A stretch of DNA of 64,000 bases, taken from NCBI GenBank assembly GCA_965207985.1, contig CBDBND010000034.1, forward strand, positions 248,001 to 312,000, given 5' to 3'. Each line of letters begins with the position of its first letter. The first letter of the stretch is position 1. The notes beneath the pieces are model-generated. The model made no database searches. It was given only the letters and a program-made list of their open reading frames with translations, and was not told where the DNA came from. The stretch is from CBDBND01 sp965207985. Its GTDB lineage: Bacteria; Pseudomonadota; Alphaproteobacteria; Rhodospirillales; Rhodospirillaceae. A program made the position numbers and the translations under genes. Shown one piece after another: positions 35,279 to 44,372 of this stretch.

Positions 35279-36854
35279 CCCTGAAAAACCCGTTTTTCAT
35301 ACCACTACGAGCGTTAGATGTGTGCTGTTAGGTTCAGTCTGCCACGCCATCCGTCGCTTCCATCGGATGATTGACGCCGCAAGACGCGTTCCATGCAATC
35401 CGATCATGTCCCGGAGCAACGTAGCGCCCAAAATGCGGGCGCAATAAATTCTGAGCCGCTTCAGGATCAGTCTTAGGTTATGGCCGGCACAGGCCAGTGC
35501 CACATTCATGCGATCACCTTCAGTACCCTTGAGGTAATTGCGTCCCAACAGTCCATCCGATTTCAGATGGCCGATAACCGGTTCAATCGCCTGACGCCGT
35601 TTCAGTGACCGTTTCAGCCGTTGTGTTTTTATGCCACGCCGTTGACCCGAGATGTACACCCTTGATGCTTCCTCGCCATGGCCACGGTAGCCACGATCCA
35701 CAAACACTTCTTCAACCACACAGCCTGTCAAACGGCGCACCTGCTCCAACGCTGTTGGCAATGTATGCCCATCAAAGGGATTCCCCGGCAACGCCATGCC
35801 GCCAACGATAAAGTTGCTCCTGTTTGTCGTTGCAATACTGGCCTTGACACCAAACTCATAACGCTTGTGGGCCTTGCCCTTGCCGATGCACTCCACCTCC
35901 GGGGCATGCAGGCTATACAGTTTGTTGCGATCCATCTTCTGTTGACTGAGCAGCCGCCTGGCCAGCGCCAACTCCCCGGCAAAAATCGCCTGCAACCCCT
36001 TATGGCCCGCGATCTTGCGCTCCGTGTCACGCACCACCCGGCCCAGATAGGTCTTGAGCTTCTTAATCTGACCACCCATGCGCCTCATCTGCCGGACGTG
36101 ACCATAACGGTTGGCCCGCAACAGCGCCTCAGGGCCCTTACGGGCGTAGCTCTGCCGCAACACCACACCGTGTGTGTGGCACAGCTTGACAAGACGCACA
36201 CGCGAACGGTTCAGCAATTTGCTGTCGGTGGGAAAGGCCACCGCCTTCTCCTGCACCGTGGTATCCACCGTCACACGCTTGAAGTCGTCGGGTTTGACCG
36301 TCTTGCTCCGAACACCCGCATCAACTGTGGCCCGCAGAATTTTCTCGCACCCTGAATGGCCAATGCGCCGTCTGAAACGCGACATGCTGCTGGGATCAAT
36401 CGGCGGGTGATGCTGAAAATACACCTCGCCGCAAAAATGCTGCCAGTAAGGGTTCTCCACCCAGCGCATCACCACCTGGTCATCGGACAGACCATACACG
36501 TGCTTGAGATATTGAAGCCCCACCATCAGCCGCGTCGCTTTGGCCGGGCAGCCGTTGTCAGGGCAATACAAGACACCAAACGCCTCATCAAAACCCTGCC
36601 AATCGATCAACTCGGTGAGCCGATAAAGTTCGTGCCGTTGATCGAGAATGTTCTCAAGCGCGGTGCGGAAGAGATCTAAAGAAGGGACGTCATTGGCTGA
36701 TGTGGGGCGGCTGATGTGGGGCGCATTTTTTGATCCGGAAATTGCAAGGAACCGGCCTTGCAGTATAGAAAATCCGGCGATTCCGAACCACCATTGCCAA
36801 CAAAATTGATCCGCAATAACAGTCTATTACAGAGAATCTCCGCGTCTTTCAGGA
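35279..36854 (-). mobile_element. IS5-superfamily insertion sequence, 1576 bp
   Basis: The ends CCCTGAAAAACCCG (left) and TCCTGAAAGACGCG (right, reverse complement) form imperfect inverted repeats. The target duplication is TCGA at 35275-35278 and 36855-36858. The element carries one long transposase gene. I cannot name the subgroup from sequence alone. Confidence 0.88.
35297..36610 (-). CDS. IS5-superfamily DDE transposase
   Basis: 437 residues as read from TTG at 36610, but similarity continues upstream (DLFRTALENILDQRHELYRLTEL), so the true start is probably further up with a non-ATG codon I cannot fix. Catalytic residues: Asp in RVTVDTTVQEKAVAFPTD, Asp in EEVFVDRGYRGHG and Glu in RRQAIEPVIGHLKSD. 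It appears intact. Confidence 0.88.
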   Translation of the reverse strand: MIDWQGFDEAFGVLYCPDNGCPAKATRLMVGLQYLKHVYGLSDDQVVMRWVENPYWQHFCGEVYFQHHPPIDPSSMSRFRRRIGHSGCEKILRATVDAGVRSKTVKPDDFKRVTVDTTVQEKAVAFPTDSKLLNRSRVRLVKLCHTHGVVLRQSYARKGPEALLRANRYGHVRQMRRMGGQIKKLKTYLGRVVRDTERKIAGHKGLQAIFAGELALARRLLSQQKMDRNKLYSLHAPEVECIGKGKAHKRYEFGVKASIATTNRSNFIVGGMALPGNPFDGHTLPTALEQVRRLTGCVVEEVFVDRGYRGHGEEASRVYISGQRRGIKTQRLKRSLKRRQAIEPVIGHLKSDGLLGRNYLKGTEGDRMNVALACAGHNLRLILKRLRIYCARILGATLLRDMIGLHGTRLAASIIRWKRRMAWQTEPNSTHLTLVVV

Positions 36855-37955
36855 TCGACTAAATAGCGAGCCGCCTCTGCCTTTACGTCCGGCAAGCTGG
36901 TGAGTGCGGCAATCAAGAGTGATCCGCCGAGCAAGTAGACCACCGTGAACAAGATACCGACCAGACCGGCTAGTTTTGTCGATGCAATGATGGCTTCGCG
37001 ATACTCGGCCTCATTACGGCGGCCGATAGATTGGCCCACCAAGGTTTCCGCCGCATGGGCAAACCCATCCAGGGCGTAAGACGCAATGGTCAGAAAGGTG
37101 AGCAGCACCGCGTTGGCCGCGAGCGTGACATCGCCGAAGCGCGCCCCTTGGGCGGTGAACCAGCCATAAGCGGAAATTAGAAACAAAGTGCGCAGAAACA
37201 GGTTGCCATTGATACTCGCCAGCCGCCAGAAAGCCGCGGGATTGCGAATCTTTGACGAACTCCACCGGCCCCCGGTGTCTTTAAGCACACCGATCAAGAA
37301 ATACAGCCCTAAAGCCACACCGACGCCCTCGGATATGGCTGTCGCCAACGCAACGCCGTCCACCGTCCAACCCAGACCGATGACGAACACCAGATCGAGA
37401 ATGATATTCAAGCCGTTCATGATCACCTGCACGTAAAGCACCAAGCGCATGCGACCGAGACCGATGAACAGACCCATAATGGCGTAATTGATCAAAGCGG
37501 CGGGTGCCGACCAGATGCGAATGGCAATATATGTGGCAGCGAAATCTTCGACCGTGGCGCTGGCGTCAAAGGCGGTGCGCATCAGCCAGATGATGGGCCC
37601 TTGCAACACCAACACGATCAAGCCCAGACCAAATGCTGTTGCCAATGCCCGGGCAAGCGTTGCCCGTACTTCATCGGAGTCCCCTGCCCCCAGCGCCTGC
37701 GCCGTCAAGCCGGTGGTACCCATGCGCAAAAAGCCGAAACCCCAGTAGACGTAATTGAACACCAGTGTGCCGATAGCAACGGCGCCTAGGTAAACGGGCG
37801 AGTCCAGATGTCCCATGACGGCCGTATCCACCGCCCCAAGAATGGGAACAGTGACGTTCGAGAGAATGATCGGCAGCGCCAGCGCCCAGACGCGACGGTT
37901 GGGCGGAAGGGTTGATTGGGTCATTAACCAGTTATCTCACACATCCGATAGAGAA

Positions 37956-39311
37956 TTACTGATTGATCGGCAGCAACAGAGAGGCCCGGTCGATGATCTC
38001 GCCATTTTTCACCACCATGGCGATGTCTTTGGCATTATCGATGTCCACGGATGGGTCCGCGTTTAAGAGAACCAGATCGGCCAGCTTGCCTAGTTGCACT
38101 GTGCCCAATTCATCTTCCATGCCGAGATACCGGGCCCCACCCAGGGTGGCGATAACAATGACATCCGCGGGGGCAATGCCGGCTTCCACCAGCAGCTCCA
38201 TTTCCCGGTGGACGGTCGCACCGTCGGAACGGTCCGTGGCCAGGGCAAGAGGAACGCCGGCCTCGTGCAATTCACGGAGGTTCTGCTGAACGTACGGCAC
38301 CAAGATGCGAAACCAGGACGGTAAGCCTTGACGTTCATAATTGGACCGTCCTTTGTCCAAGCGGGTGGCGATTTCCACAGGCCCCAAGGTCGCCGTGTAA
38401 AGCGGGTCTTGCAAATACTCAGGGGATTGGGACAACCGAACGATGTCGTCAAAAACGGCGAGCGTGGTGGCCACGACCACACCGCTGTCGCGCAACAGCT
38501 GAGGGAAATCCGGTGAATGGTGGCCGACGTTGACCGGATGGGCCAGTGTCTCGATGCCAGCGGCAATGGCATCGCGCGCCAGATCTTCATGGGAAATATG
38601 AATAGTGGTGCGCACGCCCTGACTTTTGAGATAGTCGACCACGTTCTCCATGAGTTCCTTGGGCATTTGCTTGACCATGGTGCGCGGCCCAGTGCCGAAG
38701 CGTTCATAAGTGATTTTTTGAATATCTGGCTTGCGGCTGAGCTTTTCTTCCAAGACCGGTATCGCGTCGGGCCAGTCGGGCGTGGCCATGCCCGCATAGG
38801 GTACCAGCCAGCTGCCTTCGTAACTTAATAATTTGCCCGTGACGAACAGACGAGGGCTGATCATTTCTCCGGCCCGTTCCCGCCGGCGCATTTCATAAAT
38901 GTAGTCTGGGTCGTTGCCCGCATCGAACACGCTGGTCACGCCGGCATAAAGGAAACCGTGCAGCGCTGCTAAACCTTGTTCGTAATCGACTGGTTTGTCG
39001 GAAACGACACTGAGGCCGCGCCAGGCTCCGGCGCCGAGCAGGTGTATATGCATGTCCATCAGACCGGGAATGAGATACTTCCCGCGTCCGTCTATGACAG
39101 TGACGTTCTCGCCGGCTCGAATGTTCGTCCGAGAAACTTCGGCTATTCTGTTTTCTGTGACCAGAACGGACATGCCGGACTGGGCTTGCGCACCGGTACC
39201 GTCGATCAAGGTGACGTTGCGGAACAGCAGCGGCTCGGCGAAAGCGCCGGAAAGTGAGCTGATTACAAATGCTGAGACAAATATGGCAGTGGTCTTGGCA
39301 AAGGTATGCAT
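37956..39311 (-). CDS. Exported amidohydrolase (imidazolonepropionase/prolidase-like)
   Basis: 451 residues with a signal peptide (AIFVSAFVISSLSGAFAEP). Metal-binding HxH is MDMHIHL near residue 85; His residues in TTIHISHEDL and ETLAHPVN, and Asp in LALATDRSDG complete the site; the Lys position near DIQKITYE may bridge the metals. The C-terminal LGKLADLVLLNADP is standard for composite-domain amidohydrolases. The enzyme acts on an unknown amide or ester in the periplasm. It is 31 nt downstream of the MATE gene on the same strand. Confidence 0.88.
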   Translation of the reverse strand: MHTFAKTTAIFVSAFVISSLSGAFAEPLLFRNVTLIDGTGAQAQSGMSVLVTENRIAEVSRTNIRAGENVTVIDGRGKYLIPGLMDMHIHLLGAGAWRGLSVVSDKPVDYEQGLAALHGFLYAGVTSVFDAGNDPDYIYEMRRRERAGEMISPRLFVTGKLLSYEGSWLVPYAGMATPDWPDAIPVLEEKLSRKPDIQKITYERFGTGPRTMVKQMPKELMENVVDYLKSQGVRTTIHISHEDLARDAIAAGIETLAHPVNVGHHSPDFPQLLRDSGVVVATTLAVFDDIVRLSQSPEYLQDPLYTATLGPVEIATRLDKGRSNYERQGLPSWFRILVPYVQQNLRELHEAGVPLALATDRSDGATVHREMELLVEAGIAPADVIVIATLGGARYLGMEDELGTVQLGKLADLVLLNADPSVDIDNAKDIAMVVKNGEIIDRASLLLPINQ

Positions 39312-39431
39312 ACGCCTCTCCTCCCCTGTGTTATCGCCCCTGGTGTGGTCAGCAACAAGGGGCCTCGGGACAGTGGTTGCAGGATGGCCTGGGTCCTTTC
39401 ACAATGGGTCCATCAATCGCGGAGGCAAGCA

Positions 39432-40187
39432 ATGAAAAAGATCACTCTCCTACTGGCAGCAGGTTTCAGTCTTTTGGCCATTGAGGCGGCGGCCGACGGT
39501 TTTAACAAAGATCTGTTCGAATCCTGGCTTTCCATGCGCACAGGCGGCGGTGAGACGGATGTCTATTGGTATTCGGAAGGTTTGGTGAAATCGTTTCCCG
39601 ACGGTGCGACCACCGCCAAGATGATCGGCTTTGATACCAGTCATCTCCTGCGCGATCCTGACAACCCGAACATTGCTGTGCAGTTGTCACGTAAGATTTT
39701 CTACTTCTTTGATCCGGAAACCGGTGCGCGCATCGAGCGCGCGCCCATCGCCTATCCCCATCAAGTCAAGACTTACGAACTGGACGGTGACGACATTATT
39801 TATACGGTCGAATCCAACAATGGCCGCTCCGTCTATACCTTAGGTCCCATGCGCAACTACTCGGCCAAAACCATCGATGGGGTGCAGTGGTTCAATTATC
39901 CCGTCTTCTTCGAGCGAGGAACGGGCAAATTCGAAAACTCAGATTTTTACGTCCAACCGGGCGAAGGTCTGACGGAACAGGAACGCTACCAGCACACCTG
40001 GGTGTCCTATGGTGTTGGTCCAATCATGTCCAGCGCGGTGGCGTGGCGGTATTCAAGCTTTGACGACATGCCGGACTTGATCACCAAAATCGTCCGCGAC
40101 GAAATGCCGCTATGGATGGAACCGCCCCGATCCATGGAAGAGATCGCCGAACTGCGCGATCAGGTGCAGACCGCAAGCGCGGAGTAA
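39432..40187 (+). CDS. DUF1838 family exported protein (short form)
   Basis: 251 residues from ATG 39432 with GGAGG 6 nt upstream and a signal peptide (ITLLLAAGFSLLAIEAAA). Sequence features shared with the larger protein at 62610: KIFYFFDPETGARIE versus VLYYMDPRTGEILD, and an S-x-x-W-R/C-pattern central region; this places both in DUF1838, a family of unknown function frequent near catabolic and TonB genes. It is followed 35 nt later by a glyoxalase-like gene and is probably co-transcribed with it. Confidence 0.8.
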   Translation: MKKITLLLAAGFSLLAIEAAADGFNKDLFESWLSMRTGGGETDVYWYSEGLVKSFPDGATTAKMIGFDTSHLLRDPDNPNIAVQLSRKIFYFFDPETGARIERAPIAYPHQVKTYELDGDDIIYTVESNNGRSVYTLGPMRNYSAKTIDGVQWFNYPVFFERGTGKFENSDFYVQPGEGLTEQERYQHTWVSYGVGPIMSSAVAWRYSSFDDMPDLITKIVRDEMPLWMEPPRSMEEIAELRDQVQTASAE

Positions 40188-40222
40188 CGTTCAAGCTTCA
40201 AATCGACTGGGGTGATGCCCTC

Positions 40223-40642
40223 ATGAAATACCTTCACACCATGGTCCGGGTGACGGACCTGGACGAGTCCATCGACTTTTACTGCAACAAGTTGGGACTT
40301 ACGGAACTGAGGCGCTGGGACAACGAGAACGGCCGGTTCACGCTGGTGTTTCTCGCCGCACCCGGCAATGAAGATGCCGCCGTCGAGCTGACCTACAACT
40401 GGGATCCCGAGACCTACACGGGAGGGCGCAATTTCGGCCACCTCGCTTACGAAGTCGACAACATATACGAAACCTGCCAACGCCTCATGGATATGGGGGT
40501 TACCATCAACCGGCCGCCACGGGACGGGCGGATGGCCTTTGTCCGCTCTCCCGATCAGATCTCAATTGAATTGCTGCAAAAGGGCAACGCCCTGCCCGCT
40601 CAGGAACCGTGGACATCAATGGAAAATACGGGCGAGTGGTAA
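40223..40642 (+). CDS. gloA: Lactoylglutathione lyase-like VOC protein
   Basis: 139 residues. Two glyoxalase/VOC beta-alpha-beta-beta-beta units contain the four metal ligands: His in YLHTMVRV, Glu in AVELTYNWD, His in FGHLAYEV and Glu in SIELLQK. This matches GloA, which isomerises the hemithioacetal of methylglyoxal and glutathione. The loop before the last strand is shorter than in enterobacterial GloA, so a different thiol substrate is possible. ATG 40223 is preferred; the longer frame starts inside the DUF1838 gene. Confidence 0.85.
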   Translation: MKYLHTMVRVTDLDESIDFYCNKLGLTELRRWDNENGRFTLVFLAAPGNEDAAVELTYNWDPETYTGGRNFGHLAYEVDNIYETCQRLMDMGVTINRPPRDGRMAFVRSPDQISIELLQKGNALPAQEPWTSMENTGEW

Positions 40643-40662
40643 ACGGTTAAACGACGAGGCCG

Positions 40663-41838
40663 CTAATGTATGTGTGCGTCTGGTCCTGGTAACTGGCTGA
40701 GTTTTGACAGCAGGTATTCCAGGTCGTCGTCGTCGAATTCCAGATCGAGCGTTTCGTACTGGGTAAGGACACGCTCGATGATACGCCGGCTGTAGCGTTC
40801 GGCTTCCCCGTCCTGGCCGTCGAAGTCTGTCTCGTCGATTACGGTCAGCGCTGCCTGAATGGCCGGGAACATCTCCTTCGGCAGATCCGCCCGTTTACAC
40901 AGGGTTTCCAGACCGGAACTGCCCGGGTCGTGGGCCAGCAGCCGGGTATTGGCGAGGGGAACACCGGCGCGCCGGGCCACCGCATGCTCGAAAAACTTGA
41001 GGTTGCCCATACAGATGGCACGCAACACAAGGGATGACGTCAGACGCTTGTTGGCTTCCAACTGGCTGACCAGCGCTTCGATTTCCTCGTCGCTTGCATC
41101 CATGGCAAGGCCGACTGTCGCCTTTTCGCGGCTTTGCAAGATGATGTCCGCTGCCAAGTCCGGAGAAATCTTGTGACGGGCCAAAAGCTGGCCCCTGAGA
41201 TGACCGGACACACGGGTGACCAACCGCTCCGCCACCGTCAAAGGCAAAACAGGCCGGTCGATCAACGGCTCCTGTACCTTTTCTTCGTCTCCGAAACGGT
41301 CGACCACACGATGAATGGTGGGCTCAGTAAGGTGGGCGCCCGGATTGCCCACAAGCTTGGCAACAGCATCAACGGCGCTGTTCTCCACTAAGGCATCGGC
41401 AACATCGGCATGGACCGTGCGGCGATTGGCGATGGCCATTTGCTTTGCAGGATTTTGGCTGCGGACGATTTCTATCAGGTCTTCGGTTGTCAAAACCTCC
41501 GACGCCTCAAGCATGGGAATGGCGACCGATTCCACATCGCGGGCCAAGGACATGGCAATGTCCCGGGGGATGAGTGGATTGGATTTGAGGTTGGCTGACA
41601 ACGCTTCACGGACGCGGACCTCCGCGTCATGTAACATCAAGCGAAAGATTTCTTGTGCGAGTTGCAATTCTTTCGGCGTAAGAGATGCACGACCGTAATC
41701 GCCCGCCAGTTTGGCAGCCGTTTCGGCGCGTGCTTCCGACGATGGATTCGCCGCAAGACGTTCAACGTCGCGTATAGAGAGCTTTGCAACCGTCACGCTC
41801 AAAGTCCTCGCCAAATCTGCAAGCATCCGCGTTATCAT
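40663..41838 (-). CDS. DUF2336 family protein
   Basis: 391 residues, mostly helical with HEAT-like repeats (LAANPSSEARAETAAKLA, LARDVESVAIPMLEASEVLT, IVRSQNPAKQMAIANR). This is the alphaproteobacterial DUF2336 pattern, a family without a settled function. The acidic C-terminus (LDLEFDDDDLEYLLSKL) is notable. It is a single gene, convergent with the glyoxalase. Confidence 0.85.
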   Translation of the reverse strand: MITRMLADLARTLSVTVAKLSIRDVERLAANPSSEARAETAAKLAGDYGRASLTPKELQLAQEIFRLMLHDAEVRVREALSANLKSNPLIPRDIAMSLARDVESVAIPMLEASEVLTTEDLIEIVRSQNPAKQMAIANRRTVHADVADALVENSAVDAVAKLVGNPGAHLTEPTIHRVVDRFGDEEKVQEPLIDRPVLPLTVAERLVTRVSGHLRGQLLARHKISPDLAADIILQSREKATVGLAMDASDEEIEALVSQLEANKRLTSSLVLRAICMGNLKFFEHAVARRAGVPLANTRLLAHDPGSSGLETLCKRADLPKEMFPAIQAALTVIDETDFDGQDGEAERYSRRIIERVLTQYETLDLEFDDDDLEYLLSKLSQLPGPDAHIH

Positions 41839-42058
41839 CGAACACTCACCAAGCCATCACAAAAACATCTAATCTTGTTTCGGTTGTAGGCCATACAAAA
41901 CTTTCCCGGCAGTCTACAGCTTTGCCTTGTTAAGACAATGAAATTAAGCCCTTTAGCGGCCCTTCGGATACTTAGCGGATATCAACTATTGCGTGTAAAT
42001 CTTAGGGCGAATTGGTTTCGATATCAACGTTTTTCACTATAAATGGTTGCAATTCTTA

Positions 42059-42188
42059 GAGCCTGACCGAAAAAGAATTGAGTGGAATCAGTCCCTTGTG
42101 ATTCCCTTGTTGTGTTCGCCAGCAAGGAGGATAACAAGATGTGGACTGACGCCACTCGTGAGAAATATGAGCGCGAGGCGCACCGCTA
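42059..42188 (+). mobile_element. Remnant of the left end of the 52.2-kb IS (130 bp)
   Basis: Identical to the first ~130 bp of the IS at 52245-53175, beginning GAGCCTGACCGAAAAAGAAT after TTA (a TNA target), and including the transposase ribosome site AAGGAGG and the first 16 codons up to a new TAG stop. The rest of the element is deleted. It ends 38 nt before the apt start and so replaced part of the apt upstream region. Confidence 0.93.
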
Positions 42189-42226
42189 GTGTTGACCGCC
42201 AAGTTCACTTCATTGCGGGCCAAGAA

Positions 42227-42745
42227 ATGAATCTCAAAGAGCACATTCGGCAAATTCCCGACTTTCCCAAACCGGGGATCAATTTTTTCGATATTTCAAC
42301 GTTGATCGGTCATCCCGAGGCCTGGAAAACGGCCATTGACCGTATGGCTGATGAGATCAGGCCCTATCAACCGGACCACGTGGCCGGCATTGATGCGAGA
42401 GGGTTTCTTGTCGCGGCGCCGCTGGCCATCACTCTGGGGTGCGGCGTCATCATGATCCGCAAACCAGGCAAACTCCCCGGACAAACCATCTCGCACTCCT
42501 ACGAGCTGGAATACGGTACAGACGCCATTGAGATCCAACATGATGCCGTTAATACGGGACAAAGCGTGGTGCTGGTCGACGATCTTTTGGCCACGGGCGG
42601 CACCATGAAAGCGGCCATTACGTTGTTGCAGGGGTCGGGTGCCGACGTCAAAGCGGCGGCCTGTATGATTGAACTGACGTTCTTAAACGGCCGCGAGCGT
42701 TTGGACGTGCCTTGTCATACGTTGCTGACTTACGACAGCGAGTAA
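42227..42745 (+). CDS. apt: Adenine phosphoribosyltransferase
   Basis: 172 residues from ATG 42227 (MNLKEHIRQIPDFPKPGINFFDIS), the usual length. The PRPP-binding motif is VVLVDDLLATGGT near residues 115-127 and the flexible loop reads RKPGKLPG. It salvages adenine to AMP in the cytoplasm. A longer frame through the IS remnant is not real. Expression may now depend on sequence within the IS end. Confidence 0.95.
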   Translation: MNLKEHIRQIPDFPKPGINFFDISTLIGHPEAWKTAIDRMADEIRPYQPDHVAGIDARGFLVAAPLAITLGCGVIMIRKPGKLPGQTISHSYELEYGTDAIEIQHDAVNTGQSVVLVDDLLATGGTMKAAITLLQGSGADVKAAACMIELTFLNGRERLDVPCHTLLTYDSE

Positions 42746-42759
42746 GCCTTCATTTAGAA

Positions 42760-43467
42760 TCATCCGACGGCGGATTGGGCGCCATCGCTATCCAAAGCGT
42801 ACCCGGCCGACCGAACGGTACGAATAAAATCAGGCGTGCCATTTTTGTTAAGGGCTTTGCGCAATCGTCTTATGTGTACGTCCACCGTTCGTGGTTCCAC
42901 GTAGATGTCCGGCCCCCATACCGCATTGAGCAGCTCTTCGCGGGAATACACCCTGCCCGGACGTTCCATGAGAAACTGCAGAAGGCGGAACTCGGTGGGA
43001 CCCAAATGGATGTACTTGCCAGCTCTATTGACCCGATGCGCATCGAGATCCATGACGATGTCGCCATAGCTGAGCTGGCCTTTCGATTGCGCAGGCATGG
43101 CCCGGCGTAGAAGCGCCTTCATTCGGGCGAGAAGCTCTGGAACAGAAAACGGCTTGGTCATGTAGTCGTCGGCACCGACGTTAAGACCGCGCACCTTATC
43201 CACTTCTTCCGCCCGGGCTGTGAGCATGAGAATGGGGACATCGCGCGTGGCTGACTTACGCCGGAGCTGACGGCAAACTTCAATGCCCGACATATGCGGC
43301 AACATCCAATCGAGAATGATGACATCGGGTGTTACCTCATCGGCTACGGTGATCGCTTCTTCACCGTCGGTGGCTTCCGCAACATCAAACCCTTCTTTTT
43401 CAAGATTGTAACGGAGCATTGTGACGAGAGAGGCTTCGTCCTCAATGATCAGTACGGTCGGCTTCAT
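42760..43467 (-). CDS. phoB: Phosphate regulon response regulator PhoB
   Basis: 235 residues. The receiver domain has acidic pocket ED at residues 9-10, phospho-acceptor Asp53 (ILDWMLP) and Lys in MTKPF; the C-terminal OmpR-type winged helix contains LGPTEFRLLQFLMERPGRVYSR and RTVDVHIRRLRKAL. It activates phosphate-starvation genes by binding Pho boxes. It lies 87 nt downstream of pstB on the same strand, with no phoU between them and no phoR adjacent. Confidence 0.94.
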   Translation of the reverse strand: MKPTVLIIEDEASLVTMLRYNLEKEGFDVAEATDGEEAITVADEVTPDVIILDWMLPHMSGIEVCRQLRRKSATRDVPILMLTARAEEVDKVRGLNVGADDYMTKPFSVPELLARMKALLRRAMPAQSKGQLSYGDIVMDLDAHRVNRAGKYIHLGPTEFRLLQFLMERPGRVYSREELLNAVWGPDIYVEPRTVDVHIRRLRKALNKNGTPDFIRTVRSAGYALDSDGAQSAVG

Positions 43468-43554
43468 TCATCTTCTCCGTTGTGCCTTCGAGCGGTTGTC
43501 ATACGCTGTGAAACTATTCTGGTTGATCGAGTATGCGATTGGTATGGCATGGTC

Positions 43555-44370
43555 TTATCCAAATCGCCCTGTAATGTATCCTTGGGTTAACTCATGTTCG
43601 GGATTGGTGAAGATGGTTTCTGTTTCGCCACACTCAACGAGGTAACCCAAATGAAAGAACGCGGTACGCTGAGACACCCGCGCCGCCTGCTGCATGGAAT
43701 GGGTGACGATAACGATGGTGTAGTTGGAGCGAAGTTCGTCAATCAACTCTTCGATCTTGGCAGTGGCGATGGGGTCAAGCGCCGAGCATGGTTCATCCAT
43801 CAGAATCACTTCAGGGCTTACGGCGATGGCCCGTGCGATGCACAGACGCTGCTGCTGGCCACCCGATAAACTTGTCCCCGGTTCGTCGAGACGGTCTTTC
43901 ACTTCTTTAAGCAGACCCGCTTTTTCCAGGCTGGAATGAACGATCTCTTCGAGATCGTCCTTACCGGAAACAAGGCCGTGAATGCGGGGTCCGTAGGCCA
44001 CGTTTTCGAAGATGGATTTCGGGAACGGATTGGGCTTCTGGAAAACCATGCCGATGCGGGCGCGGATCTGCACCGGATCGACGGAGGGATCATAAATATC
44101 CTCTTCGTCGAGCGTTATGCGGCCTGTGACACGGCAGATGTCGATTGTGTCGTTCATGCGGTTAAAGCATCGCAGGATGGTCGACTTGCCGCAGCCGGAC
44201 GGTCCGATGAATGCCGTCACCTGACTGGCGACGATATCGACGTCCACATCGATAAGGGCCTGATTGTCATCGTAAAAGACCGAAAGGTTGCGCGCGGACA
44301 GTTTGACGTCTTGGTCGTCAACAATCGGTACGCCTGCGGTCTGCCGGACGATGGCTGTGTCTTGATTCAT
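43555..44370 (-). CDS. pstB: Phosphate ABC transporter ATP-binding protein PstB
   Basis: 271 residues from ATG 44370. Walker A GPSGCGKST, signature LSGGQQQRLCIARA, Walker B VILMDEPCSALDP and the switch His in IVTHSMQQAARVS are all present. RCFNRMND is typical for PstB. It drives phosphate uptake through PstCA. It starts 2 nt after the pstA stop. A longer reading frame upstream is a shadow of pstA. Confidence 0.96.
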   Translation of the reverse strand: MNQDTAIVRQTAGVPIVDDQDVKLSARNLSVFYDDNQALIDVDVDIVASQVTAFIGPSGCGKSTILRCFNRMNDTIDICRVTGRITLDEEDIYDPSVDPVQIRARIGMVFQKPNPFPKSIFENVAYGPRIHGLVSGKDDLEEIVHSSLEKAGLLKEVKDRLDEPGTSLSGGQQQRLCIARAIAVSPEVILMDEPCSALDPIATAKIEELIDELRSNYTIVIVTHSMQQAARVSQRTAFFHLGYLVECGETETIFTNPEHELTQGYITGRFG

Positions 44371-44372
44371 GT

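Larger units (their letters stand above)
35001..37924 (-). pseudogene. MATE-family multidrug efflux pump (DinF-like), split by an IS
   Basis: The N-terminal part (36855-37924) has the MATE start WALALPIILSNVTVPILGAVDTAVMGH and ~10 helices; the C-terminal part (35001-35278) begins YLLWAAAVPIVGVWAYQFDGI. Removing 35279-36854 and one TCGA copy gives 1344 nt, 447 codons plus stop, with the junction RYLVDYLLW. MATE proteins export cationic drugs or metabolites with Na+/H+. The protein is now truncated after its tenth helix or so. Confidence 0.92.

Noticed and set aside
9259..42188. A single IS split in two by inversion, giving the remnants at 9.3 and 42.1 kb
   Set aside because: The two fragments together lack the central ~714 bp of the IS, so one inversion cannot explain them; two independent deletions fit better.
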